NCBI GenBank assembly: GCA_037446075.1
Contig: JBBIJH010000009.1
Span: 1 to 34,284 of the forward strand
Length of the DNA: 34,284 bases
Reading direction: 5' to 3'
Source of the DNA: JBBIJH01 sp037446075
Lineage (GTDB): Bacteria; Bacteroidota; Ignavibacteria; UBA10030; JAHEZR01
In this document: positions 1-8,131 of the stretch, piece after piece
How the letters are laid out: every line of letters begins with the position of its first letter
Position numbering within the stretch: position 1 is the stretch's first letter
Notes under the pieces: generated by a model
Told to the model about the DNA's origin: nothing
Database searches by the model: none
Seen by the model: only the letters and a program-made list of their open reading frames with translations
Made by a program: the position numbers and the translations under genes

Positions 1-2225
1 CAGAGATTGCAGGGAGGACCGCCGTGACGAAAGCAGGTACTCGCCTGGGAACCGTGGCGTACATGTCACCCGAGCAGGCATTAGGGGAGAAGCTGGATCG
101 GCGAACAGACATCTGGTCGCTGGGGGTAGTGGTTTACGAGATGGCCACAGGAACCCATCCTTTTCCCGGAGATTATGACCAAGCTGTTGTCTATCAGATT
201 TTGAATCAAGAGCCCGAGCCGATCACAAGTCTGCGGTCAAACGTACCGATGGAATTGGAGCGGATCGTCCGGAAGGCGATGCAGAAGGATCGCGATAATC
301 GATATCAACATGTGGACGAAATGCTGGTCGATCTGAGAGCTCTTCGAAAAGAATTCACCTCTCGAGTCTCGACAGAAGCGACTAAGGTTGGTCGAGAAAG
401 CCGCACTGAGATCCGCAGTCCAGAGGACCTGAAGCAGGTGCCCAGGTCCAGAAAAGCGCGAGGTCTCTGGCTCTCGATGACCTTACTGCTCTTTCTCTCG
501 ACTCTGGTAATGACCTTCCTTTATCTCAAGCGGGGGCCCCCTAGCCAGCAGACGATTCGCGCCGCGATTCTTCCACCGCCGAATTACAATTTCACTTACG
601 CGGCTGGAGGGCAGACAGCAATTTCTCCTGACGGTCGAAATCTTGCCTTCGTCACATCCGACTTTGGGATACAGCAACTCTGGGTGCACTCCCTCGACGC
701 ATCTACGGCTCAGCCGCTGGCAGGAACCGAGGGGGCGTTTCTTCCCTTCTGGTCACCCGATAGCCGGGTGATTGGGTTCTTCTCAGCGGAGAAACTGAAG
801 AGAATCGAGGCCTCAGGTGGAACACCGCAAACGATCTGCGATGCGCGGCAGCCCCGAGGCGCCACGTGGAGCAAAGACGGCCTCATCGTCTTCGCACTGA
901 ATACGACGGGACTTCTCTACAAGGTGAATGCGGCAGGCGGAACTCCGATGCCCATCACGGTTCTCGATACAGCGCACCACGAGCTGACCCAACGCTGGCC
1001 ATGTTTTCTACCGGATGGAGAACACTTCCTGTACTTCGGCTACACCCTACCCGGTGCAAAACGAAATGCAATCAAAATCGGTTCACTGTCTGCCGGCTTC
1101 AAGAAATCTTTATTCCCTGCGCACACAAATGTGGCCTACGCCAACGGGTATCTAGTTTTCTTGCAGGGAACCACCCTCATGGCACAGGTGTTCGACGCAA
1201 AAGCCTTGGAGCTGAGGGGAGAACCCGTTCCTATTGCTGAGGATGTCCGATTTGAGGTAGGGATCGGGCGAGGGGACTTTTCCGTCTCTCAGAATGGGAT
1301 ACTGGTATGTCGGGCAGGCGCTCCACAAGTGGCTGAGCAGCTTCTCATAGTTGATCGCGCAGGGAAAACGATCAAAGCGCTTGGCCCACCGACGGTGCAC
1401 AGTAACCCCAGAGTCTCGCCTGATGGGCAGAGAATTGCACTCGATATGTTCGATCTCACTTCGCGAAACCGAGACATCTGGATATACGAGCTGACGCGTG
1501 AATCCCTAACCCGTGTCACGACGGATTCGGCTGCGGATCTGTTCCCCATTTGGTCCCCCGATGGGAGCAAGATCGTCTATCATTCGGACCGCAACGGTTT
1601 CCACGATCTGTTTATGCGGGACCTGAGCGAAGCGCGTGTGGAGGAATCTCTCCTCGTTTCTGGTGAGGACAAAGAGGCGACGGATTGGTCTTCCAATGGG
1701 ACGTTCCTGATTTATACGGCTTGGGAGGCACCTCGTCGAGGGCGAGACATTTGGATTCTCCCTTTGACCGGGGAACAAAAACCGAGAGTCTGGTTGAAGA
1801 CTGAGTTCGACGAGTGGGATCCGCGTCTGTCTCCAGATATGCGGTGGATGGCGTATGTTTCGAATGAATCGGGCCACTATGAAGTTTACGTCCAGGAGTT
1901 CGCGGAAGGTGGATCCAGAAGACAAGTCTCAATGAATGGGGGCGAAGTTCCAAGATGGGGACGGAATGGGAAAGAGCTTTTGTTCTTCGGCTCTTCTGAG
2001 GGAAAAGTGATGGCAGCCGAGATCATAAGCGTCGGCACGAAATTGGAAGTTGGGGAGGTGAGGCCTCTCCTTGACACGAAGCAATTGGATGCTGCCTATT
2101 TCAATGATGTTTTTCCCGGCGGCGAGAGATTGGTATTGACGACAGCACCAATAAAGCGAACGCCGACGCCAATGACACTGATTGTGAACTGGCCGAATGC
2201 AATCGAGAGGAGAGGGAAGAAGTAG
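1..2225 (+). CDS. Serine/threonine protein kinase with C-terminal TolB/WD40-like propeller (5' truncated)
   Basis: The frame is open to the left edge of the window (first full codon at 3), so the N-terminal lobe and catalytic loop lie outside. A GTG at 24 is only an internal codon. What remains begins in the activation segment: GTVAYMSPEQ is the kinase APE-type motif and DIWSLGVVVYEMATG is the subdomain IX helix. The kinase domain ends near residue 110. A single membrane span follows at about residues 148-168 (LWLSMTLLLFLSTLVMTFLY). About 550 residues of PD40/WD40-like repeats come next, with recurring SPDG motifs (AISPDGRNLAF, VSPDGQRIAL, WSPDGSKIVYHSDRNG). Known architecture: a cytoplasmic Hanks-type kinase joined through one TM to an extracytoplasmic TolB-like beta-propeller, common in Acidobacteria and FCB genomes. 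The substrate is unknown. It is convergent with the inositol-lipid operon. Confidence 0.9.
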   Translation, partial: EIAGRTAVTKAGTRLGTVAYMSPEQALGEKLDRRTDIWSLGVVVYEMATGTHPFPGDYDQAVVYQILNQEPEPITSLRSNVPMELERIVRKAMQKDRDNRYQHVDEMLVDLRALRKEFTSRVSTEATKVGRESRTEIRSPEDLKQVPRSRKARGLWLSMTLLLFLSTLVMTFLYLKRGPPSQQTIRAAILPPPNYNFTYAAGGQTAISPDGRNLAFVTSDFGIQQLWVHSLDASTAQPLAGTEGAFLPFWSPDSRVIGFFSAEKLKRIEASGGTPQTICDARQPRGATWSKDGLIVFALNTTGLLYKVNAAGGTPMPITVLDTAHHELTQRWPCFLPDGEHFLYFGYTLPGAKRNAIKIGSLSAGFKKSLFPAHTNVAYANGYLVFLQGTTLMAQVFDAKALELRGEPVPIAEDVRFEVGIGRGDFSVSQNGILVCRAGAPQVAEQLLIVDRAGKTIKALGPPTVHSNPRVSPDGQRIALDMFDLTSRNRDIWIYELTRESLTRVTTDSAADLFPIWSPDGSKIVYHSDRNGFHDLFMRDLSEARVEESLLVSGEDKEATDWSSNGTFLIYTAWEAPRRGRDIWILPLTGEQKPRVWLKTEFDEWDPRLSPDMRWMAYVSNESGHYEVYVQEFAEGGSRRQVSMNGGEVPRWGRNGKELLFFGSSEGKVMAAEIISVGTKLEVGEVRPLLDTKQLDAAYFNDVFPGGERLVLTTAPIKRTPTPMTLIVNWPNAIERRGKK

Positions 2226-2303
2226 CCTGCAGAACAGCGCTTTAAAACCGAAAATCCAGAAGGGGAAGGTGCGGGAGGATCAGTTTGACTTTTGCGGGCG
2301 AAA

Positions 2304-3140
2304 CTACCAGAGCTTAAATTCCTTTCTCACAAGGATGCCCACACCCCAGGTCTCACTGTAGTCAAACGCCGTCCCAAAGTCCTTTTCGTCACCGATGACC
2401 CGGAAGCTTCCGAAAACAGCCCAGGTCACCCGGGCCACTGAAACCTCAATTCCATACCGTGCGACAAACTTTGCTTGATCCCGATGCGGGCCTAAGAACC
2501 CAGCCCATTCAAGAAGCAACTGCGGAGCGCTTCCCAGGGGAAAGGTGCACGCGAAGGACATCGTGTAAATATCAAGCTGGGAATGAGGGTTCTCCGGGTC
2601 ATCCAGGATGCCAAGACCCAGGTTTCCCCGCAGTTCGAACTCGGTGAACGTTTTCGAGGCAAGAAACGAGAGGAAAAAATCTGTGGCATTGCTACCGAGG
2701 AGGTCGTCGCGGCTCGTGTTGGGGAGTTTGACAAGATACAGGATCCCAAACGCTGGGTGTGATCTCTTCTCCCGCAGCAACCTGATCTTGGTTCCTAAAC
2801 TGATGTCGCCCCAATCAGAGACACGTCGGCCTGTTCCTTGCTCTGCAAAGAGGCGGCCGCGCCAATCTAGAACTACATCCACGATCTCACCAACACCGAG
2901 GTAGTTCCGCGTCACGGGAAATCTCCAGAGCAAGCTTGGTGCTCTCAGCGGAGTGACCTTGTTCTTTTCCAGGTACTCAACGCCGACCCCCGCGGACAGG
3001 CGTCCTTTTCCCGCCGTGGAAGGGCTTTCTGTAAGCAGTGTTGGACGTTGAGCCTTCGTGCGAAGGGCCAGGCCCGGCAGGAGGCAAAGAGCAACGGTAA
3101 AAGCGCAGATCGCTCTAATGCCAGGCCGTTGTCTCTGCAA
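2304..3140 (-). CDS. Probable outer-membrane beta-barrel protein with signal peptide
   Basis: 278 residues starting at a TTG 10 bases after the MIPS stop; no in-frame ATG lies before the mature region. A basic N-terminus and hydrophobic stretch (CAFTVALCLLPGLAL) form a signal peptide. The rest alternates hydrophobic and polar residues with many Gly and aromatic residues (GRLSAGVGVEYLEKN, GVGEIVDVVLDWRGRLFAEQ, GNLGLGILDD) and ends in KEFKLW; a terminal aromatic is typical of outer-membrane barrels. It resembles in style the transporter-like or MetA-pathway barrels, but I do not recognise a family. It is the last gene of the 12-gene operon, so it may be the outer-membrane element of the Mla-type lipid transporter encoded upstream. 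That role is inference. Confidence 0.7.
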   Translation of the reverse strand: MQRQRPGIRAICAFTVALCLLPGLALRTKAQRPTLLTESPSTAGKGRLSAGVGVEYLEKNKVTPLRAPSLLWRFPVTRNYLGVGEIVDVVLDWRGRLFAEQGTGRRVSDWGDISLGTKIRLLREKRSHPAFGILYLVKLPNTSRDDLLGSNATDFFLSFLASKTFTEFELRGNLGLGILDDPENPHSQLDIYTMSFACTFPLGSAPQLLLEWAGFLGPHRDQAKFVARYGIEVSVARVTWAVFGSFRVIGDEKDFGTAFDYSETWGVGILVRKEFKLW

Positions 3141-3150
3141 TCTTTCTGAG

Positions 3151-4470
3151 CTACTCGTAGTACTCGAGACCGAGGTGAGTAATGAGCTCCTCTCCCATCA
3201 AGTGACGAAGCCGGTTTTTCAACTTCATCAACTGGATGAAGAGGTCGTGCTCGGGATAGACACCAGGCGCGTGCATCGGCGTCTTGAAATAGAAGGACAT
3301 CCATTCTTGGATTCCCTTCATCCCGCTGCGCTGGGCAAGGTCCAGGAAGAGAACGATGTCCAGAACGAGAGGAGCTGCAAGGATGGAATCTCGACAAAGA
3401 AAATCCACTTTGATCTGCATCGGATACCCGAGCCATCCAAAGATGTCGATGTTGTCCCATCCTTCCTTGTTATCGCCGCGGGGGGGATAATAGTTGATCC
3501 GAACCTTGTGGTAGTAATCCTTATAGAGGTCAGGATAAAGATCCGGCTGGAGAATGTACTCGAGGACGCCCAGCTTACTGACTTCCTTTGACCGGAAGGA
3601 CTGAGGATCATCGAGGACCTCGCCATCAAGATTCCCCAGAATGTTCGTCGAGAACCACCCTCGCAGTCCAAGCATACGCGCCTTGAGCATGGGAGCGATC
3701 ACGGTCTTCATCAGTGTCTGTCCCGTCTTGAAATCCTTCCCCATGATTGGGATTTCCCTGTCGATTGCAAGCTGAGTGAGAGCTGGCGTGTCGATACACA
3801 AGTGTGGCGCGCCATTGGCGAAGGGGACGCCTTCCATCAATGCAGCGTATGCATAAATCATGCTGGGGGAGATCTCTCGACTGTTTCTCTTCAGTCCTTC
3901 TTCAAACTTCTTCAGGGTTTGATGTGCCGGCCCCGGATCAAGGTAAATCTCGGTACTTCCACACCAGATCATCACGAGGCGATTTACTTTCTCCTTCCTT
4001 TTGAAGTTCCGAATATCCTCTCTGAGCTGTTGGGCCAAGTCGAACTTATTCTTACCCTTCTTCACATAACTTCCTTTGAGCCGCTTGACGTAGTATTGGT
4101 CGAACACGCCCTTCATCGGTTTCAGTGCTGCCATTTCTCTCTTAATTGCTTCTATGTGGTTGCGGTCAAGAACGGCGGCTCTCAGCGCCCCCTGGTACGC
4201 GCTCTCATCCCGAATGTCCCAACCTCCGAAGACGATGTCTTTAAGGTCAGCAAGAGGGACGAAATCGCGGATAAGAGGGAAGCGATGCTCCGTCCGTTTT
4301 CCGAGTCGGATCGTTCCAAGTTGAGTCAGGCTTCCGATCGGTTTGCCGAGTCCCCGCCGGACCGACAGGACGCCGCCCATAAAGGTCGTTGAGACGGCTC
4401 CATTCATTCCGACGATTAGAATTCCCAGCTTTCCATCGGCGGGCGCGATGGGTTTCTCAGGCTCCAACAT
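3151..4470 (-). CDS. ino1: Myo-inositol-1-phosphate synthase (inositol-3-phosphate synthase)
   Basis: 439 residues. The protein should convert glucose-6-phosphate to L-myo-inositol 1-phosphate (1D-myo-inositol 3-phosphate) with bound NAD. Visible family signatures are a Rossmann start (ILIVGMNGAVSTT, residues 17-29), MIWCGSTE, GKDFKTGQTLMKT (active-site lysine region), LGNLDGEVL, SFRSKEVSK, and KVDFLCRDSILAAPLVLDI, all characteristic of the MIPS family. The length is intermediate between the short actinobacterial (about 360) and eukaryotic (about 510) enzymes. An AAGGAG Shine-Dalgarno lies 7 bases before the ATG. The start overlaps the HAD gene by 14 bases. It supplies inositol phosphate to the nucleotidyltransferase and CDP-alcohol transferase of the same operon, which argues for lipid or phosphodiester synthesis and against inositol catabolism. 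Confidence 0.93.
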   Translation of the reverse strand: MLEPEKPIAPADGKLGILIVGMNGAVSTTFMGGVLSVRRGLGKPIGSLTQLGTIRLGKRTEHRFPLIRDFVPLADLKDIVFGGWDIRDESAYQGALRAAVLDRNHIEAIKREMAALKPMKGVFDQYYVKRLKGSYVKKGKNKFDLAQQLREDIRNFKRKEKVNRLVMIWCGSTEIYLDPGPAHQTLKKFEEGLKRNSREISPSMIYAYAALMEGVPFANGAPHLCIDTPALTQLAIDREIPIMGKDFKTGQTLMKTVIAPMLKARMLGLRGWFSTNILGNLDGEVLDDPQSFRSKEVSKLGVLEYILQPDLYPDLYKDYYHKVRINYYPPRGDNKEGWDNIDIFGWLGYPMQIKVDFLCRDSILAAPLVLDIVLFLDLAQRSGMKGIQEWMSFYFKTPMHAPGVYPEHDLFIQLMKLKNRLRHLMGEELITHLGLEYYE

Positions 4471-5164
4471 TAAGTTCTCCTTTCACGGAAAAGATGTTTC
4501 TGAGTTCGAGTAAGGATGAAATGAAGTAATCTACCTTCGTTGGCTCTGGACAACGAGGATGGTCCGGGCCGCAGAGCCAAACGGTATTCAGCCCCACTTG
4601 CTTCGCAGGAACGATATCCCGCTCAAAGGAATCTCCAACAAAATAGCAACTGGAGGCATTCAGCTTCAGATGCTTCAGCGCAAGTTCAAAAATTCTCGGG
4701 TCGGGTTTTTCTATGCGTAAGGTTCCGGAGTCCAGAATGAGATCGAGCAAGGTGTCGAGATTGAATTCGCGGCACACGACTTCGAGGTTTCCATTGAAAT
4801 TGGAAATTACTCCGAGTTTGAATTCATTATGCAGCTCTTCAAGAAGCAGGCGGTTTCGTTCCAGGGTCCTTTTCGCCGATGAATAACAGACCTCGATAAT
4901 TGCATTCTTCCGGACTGGATCTTCAAATCTGAGGTTCTCGAACTGGAGGCCGACCTGCAACCCAAGCAGCTGCCGGAGGGAATATCCTCGCACATCGTAC
5001 GATGAGGCAATGATCCGGTCGGTCTCGACGAAGGCCAGGTCAAACCGTTCGCGAGAAACAGCGAGCCCGAGAGCGTGGTAGGTATCGTAGAATTGTTTGC
5101 TCCAATGCACCCCGTCTGCGTCGAGTGTCCCACCGAAATCGAATAGGATTGCTCGCGATTTCAT
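4457..5164 (-). CDS. HAD-superfamily hydrolase (phosphatase)
   Basis: 235 residues with all HAD motifs: ILFDFGGTLD at residues 7-16 (motif I, nucleophile Asp), VISNFNG (motif II), KPDPRIFELAL (motif III Lys) and YFVGDSFERDIVPAKQVGL (motif IV). An alpha-helical cap lies between motifs I and II. This is the haloacid-dehalogenase/phosphoglycolate-phosphatase-like subclass and is probably a cytoplasmic small-molecule phosphatase. A GAGGTG ribosome site precedes the ATG, which overlaps the stop of the flippase-like gene by 4 bases (ATGA). Next to MIPS and a CDP-alcohol phosphotransferase, a plausible substrate is an inositol phosphate or a phosphorylated cyclitol intermediate. That assignment is inferred from context only. 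Confidence 0.85.
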   Translation of the reverse strand: MKSRAILFDFGGTLDADGVHWSKQFYDTYHALGLAVSRERFDLAFVETDRIIASSYDVRGYSLRQLLGLQVGLQFENLRFEDPVRKNAIIEVCYSSAKRTLERNRLLLEELHNEFKLGVISNFNGNLEVVCREFNLDTLLDLILDSGTLRIEKPDPRIFELALKHLKLNASSCYFVGDSFERDIVPAKQVGLNTVWLCGPDHPRCPEPTKVDYFISSLLELRNIFSVKGELNVGA

Positions 5165-6177
5165 AACACCTCTTCACTCAGTGCGGCAGCCGTCTTCGCT
5201 TTTTCGGGACGGCCCCCATTAATGGCCATGAAGACCAATCCGATCAGTATCCAGCAGAACTCCCGAAGCCTGGTAACAATGCCGATGTAGATGCTGTAGG
5301 CGGGGGAGAGGGCAAGTTGTTGAAGGATAAAAATCAGGCCACCCTCTTTCACTCCAATCTCTAGGGGGATGAATTAGATGAAATTGGTCTCAAGGGAGGA
5401 AGCGGCGAATAGATAGAATGCGTCGAGCAGATTGATGCTCACTCCAATGAGACGGAAGATGAGATAGAACTCAAAGGCAGCAACTACCCGGCTCATGTAC
5501 TCGATGATGAGGGCAGAATAGAATCGGCCTTTCTTGTTCGCATAGAAGTTGACGATCTTTGCATCGATGTGAAGAAGGGTTTCTTCTTTCCGCTTAATCT
5601 TTTCTGTCAATTTTTTGAGGAGCCGAATTCTCTCCATTCTTCGGAGGAATCTTTCAAAAATCCCATCCCGATGTTTGGAAAACAGGAAGAGCGTAAGGAG
5701 CGCCAGGACGAAGGTGGCTAACACCAGAATCGTGAGATAGAGTGGCGTCAGGGGCACGTAAAACAAGGCCAGCACCACCGCCGTTAGCCAGATGAAGACA
5801 TGGGATAGCATGTGCAGCATGGTGTACAGGATTACGGAGGAGGCAGAATCGCGAGCGGGGATCTTCTTCGTGATCATGTACACCTTATATGGCTCACCTC
5901 CAAGATTGACAATCGGTGTGATGTAATTAATGGCGAACCCAGAAACGATCACACTGAACACGTGGGAAAAGGTAAGGCGTTCAGTGTCCGCCCCTAAGAC
6001 AACCCACCATGCAAGCGCATTCAGTAAATAGACAATGAGGTAGATCGCGACCAGGTAAAGAATGCGCCAGCCGAGCCGCAGAGTATTGTCAAGAAGGACA
6101 TCGATGCCAAACTCGTACACGAGAAATGCGAAGATCCCGCTCCCCAGAAGAAGGAATATGATCTCGAGCTTCTTCAT
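5161..6177 (-). pseudogene. Flippase-like LPG-synthase TM family membrane protein, interrupted by an in-frame TAA
   Basis: From ATG 6177 (overlapping the upstream stop as TAATG) the frame runs 267 codons, meets TAA at 5376-5374, and continues in the same frame for another 71 codons to 5161. The sequence beyond the stop, FIPLEIGVKEGGLIFILQQL, is the conserved C-terminal motif of the lysylphosphatidylglycerol-synthase TM/flippase-like family (AglD/UPF0104), so both pieces belong to one protein of about 338 residues. Six to eight hydrophobic segments are visible (FLLLGSGIFAFLVYEFGI, YLVAIYLIVYLLNALAWWVV and others). Members of this family are integral inner-membrane proteins, many near lipid or glycan assembly genes, and are proposed to act in lipid handling. 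The cause could be a nonsense mutation, a sequencing error or readthrough. An upstream extension to 6324 is unlikely because it lies inside the previous gene. Confidence 0.8.
5374..5376 (-). other. In-frame TAA stop splitting the flippase-like gene
   Basis: On the minus strand the codons read ...ACC AAT TTC ATC TAA TTC ATC CCC CTA GAG... The frame is unchanged on both sides and the protein homology style continues without a gap, so a single-base substitution explains the break. Confidence 0.85.
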
Positions 6178-7196
6178 TACACAGTGACGGCGGTTCCTTT
6201 CAAGGCCGATTCGTAGCACGACTCTGTCCATGTGAGCACATTGATCGCTTCGCGCAACAAATCGTCCCTGAAATTTGCTGTTTTGACCCGCCAGACAAAG
6301 TCGTTTAGCAGGCCCGCATACCACTTCACATATGTGTGCTTGTCTGAAAGATCTTCGAGCTGGCGTTCCTCTCGCGCACCATTGCGATTCAGGATAATCC
6401 GATCTCCTCCTGTGGAGAGACTCCCCTCAGAGCCAATGACGATATTCCGATTCTCACGATGGTCAGCGGCCCACGTCAGGTTGATTTCAGCGATCATGCG
6501 ATCGTAGTTCGCGAGGATCAAGGCCGTGTCCTCAACCAAATACTCCTGATGTCGGAGCTTCGCGGTCAAAGCCGTCAGTTGCTTAGGTTTTCCAAAAAGA
6601 TGAGAAAGGAGGTAAAGATAGTGAGAACCGGTGTCGACAATGATTCCTCCTCCGCCAATCCTTGGGTCTACACGCCAACTGGAGTACCAGTTCGAGTTGC
6701 CGGAGTCGGCACTTGGTCGAAAAACGTTGAACTGGGCAAGAAGAACATCGCCAAGCTCTCCTCGCTGCAGAATCTCTTTCACGGATCTCCACACTGCCGA
6801 GTATCGGTACTGATGACATGGAACGAAGACGATTTCCTTCCCACTGATTCTCTCTTGGATACGGACCGCATCCTCAAGCTTCGTGGCGAGCGGTTTCTCA
6901 CAGACAATGTGCGAGTTCTGTTCGATCGCCGCTTCGATAATGCTCGCGTGCGTATTCGGGGGGGAACAGATGTCGACGAAGTCGAGCTTCTCCTTCGCCA
7001 ACAAGTTCTCGGCAGAAGTGTAGGCCCGGATTGAAGGCAAGAGTTTTCTTACCGCGGCAAGGTTCTGCGGGGCTACGTCAGCCGCGGCTACAATCGTTGT
7101 CTCTGCTCTTAGCGTCTCGTCGCCGAGAAAGGCAGGCAAATGGGCCTTGAGCGCGATGTTACCGACGCCGATGATTGCACCTCGAAGCAGGCTCAC
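6177..7196 (-). CDS. Gfo/Idh/MocA family NAD(P)-dependent oxidoreductase
   Basis: 339 residues. The N-terminal Rossmann fold starts RGAIIGVGNIALKAHLPAF, with an acidic residue later in VAAADVAP. The family hallmark EKP is in HIVCEKPLATKLEDAV. The C-terminal half shows the usual alpha/beta dimerisation domain, including GGGGIIVDTGSHYLYLLSHL, which carries the conserved Asp/His active-site pattern. The family oxidises or reduces sugars and cyclitols such as inositol, and sugar nucleotides. Its ATG overlaps the CDP-alcohol transferase stop by 4 bases, with GAGG just upstream. Between a CDP-alcohol transferase and an aminotransferase-containing module, oxidation of an inositol hydroxyl to a ketone is an attractive but unproven role. 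Confidence 0.88.
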   Translation of the reverse strand: MSLLRGAIIGVGNIALKAHLPAFLGDETLRAETTIVAAADVAPQNLAAVRKLLPSIRAYTSAENLLAKEKLDFVDICSPPNTHASIIEAAIEQNSHIVCEKPLATKLEDAVRIQERISGKEIVFVPCHQYRYSAVWRSVKEILQRGELGDVLLAQFNVFRPSADSGNSNWYSSWRVDPRIGGGGIIVDTGSHYLYLLSHLFGKPKQLTALTAKLRHQEYLVEDTALILANYDRMIAEINLTWAADHRENRNIVIGSEGSLSTGGDRIILNRNGAREERQLEDLSDKHTYVKWYAGLLNDFVWRVKTANFRDDLLREAINVLTWTESCYESALKGTAVTV

Positions 7197-8131
7197 ATGA
7201 CCTCGACAGGTTTTTCAGTATGGGATTCAACCCAGCGAATCAGTTTCTTGTTTCGATCCTCCTGCGCACGGATCAGAGCAAACATGACGGCGTTCAGGAA
7301 GATGAGCTCAAACCAAAAATAGTAAACAGGTCGATTCACCAGAAGCGTCAGGCACATCACAATCACTCGGAGGTTCACCGCAAGCATGGAGTAGTACTTC
7401 AGCAGGGGCTTGTTCAAGCGGCGGTATTCTTCAGAGAAGGATGATGGTATGGTTTCTCCGAATGCGTCCTGGATCTTTCGTCTCAGGGTCTGGAAACCCC
7501 GTGCGAAGGTTTCCTGTTCGCTCGTGTAATTCAAGTAGAGACGCATCCCCAGTTTCTTCAGGAAATCCTTCTTCCAACTTAGGTACTTATATTGATCATG
7601 GAGGAAGGCCGAATGGTGTATCTCTGCTTTATCTGTGTCTACAACATACTTCACGTAGGCGTTCCGGAAGTAGTCCGCTAGTCCACTTTGAACAGAATGG
7701 CAGGCCCCAGCGACAACGACGAGGACCCAGACGAGAGGGTTTGCGCCATCCACGATGATCCGGAGACAAAGGTGAACGTATGCATTAATGAAAATGAGGT
7801 TGCCGCCGACCCCGTCGAGGATACGGCCATACAAAGAGCGTATGTTCGATATCCGCGCCAGCTGTCCGTCTGCACTGTCCAAGACATCGCCAAGAATGAA
7901 CAGAGCAACACCGATGACATTGATCGTGAAGTCGCGGTAGTAGAAAAAATGCCCACCGATCAATCCGACAACGATGCTCAGGATCGTAGCGACGTTCGGT
8001 GTCAGGCGAAAAGCGTGGAAGGATCTCGCGATCAGGTATCCGAGGGGACGATAGAAGTAGATGTCGAGTGTCTCTTCGACCTCGAGTGCTTTATAGGTTG
8101 AGCCGATCCGCTGCATAGTTGAATACTTCAT
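7193..8131 (-). CDS. CDP-alcohol phosphatidyltransferase family membrane protein with altered active-site motif
   Basis: 312 residues, longer than the usual 180-220. The CDP-alcohol signature is at residues 85-110: D85-x2-D88-G89-x2-A92-R93-x8-G102-x3-D106-x3-G110. The fourth metal/catalytic Asp of the family is Gly here, followed by Asn111. Hydrophobic helices flank the motif (ATILSIVVGLIGGHFFYY, VIGVALFILGDVL) and more follow in the C-terminal half (YYSMLAVNLRVIVMCLTLLV). A charged stretch of about 80 residues separates the two membrane parts. The family moves a phospho-alcohol from a CDP carrier to an acceptor. With MIPS and a nucleotidyltransferase in the operon, the donor could be CDP-inositol, or the acceptor could be inositol phosphate with CDP-diacylglycerol. 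The start overlaps the aminotransferase by 41 bases; an ATG at 8116 is a possible alternative. Confidence 0.87.
   Translation of the reverse strand: MKYSTMQRIGSTYKALEVEETLDIYFYRPLGYLIARSFHAFRLTPNVATILSIVVGLIGGHFFYYRDFTINVIGVALFILGDVLDSADGQLARISNIRSLYGRILDGVGGNLIFINAYVHLCLRIIVDGANPLVWVLVVVAGACHSVQSGLADYFRNAYVKYVVDTDKAEIHHSAFLHDQYKYLSWKKDFLKKLGMRLYLNYTSEQETFARGFQTLRRKIQDAFGETIPSSFSEEYRRLNKPLLKYYSMLAVNLRVIVMCLTLLVNRPVYYFWFELIFLNAVMFALIRAQEDRNKKLIRWVESHTEKPVEVM

Noticed and set aside
6178..6324. N-terminal extension of the flippase-like protein
   Set aside because: The 49 extra residues lie inside the oxidoreductase gene and are not membrane-like. The ATG at 6177 begins the first TM helix.
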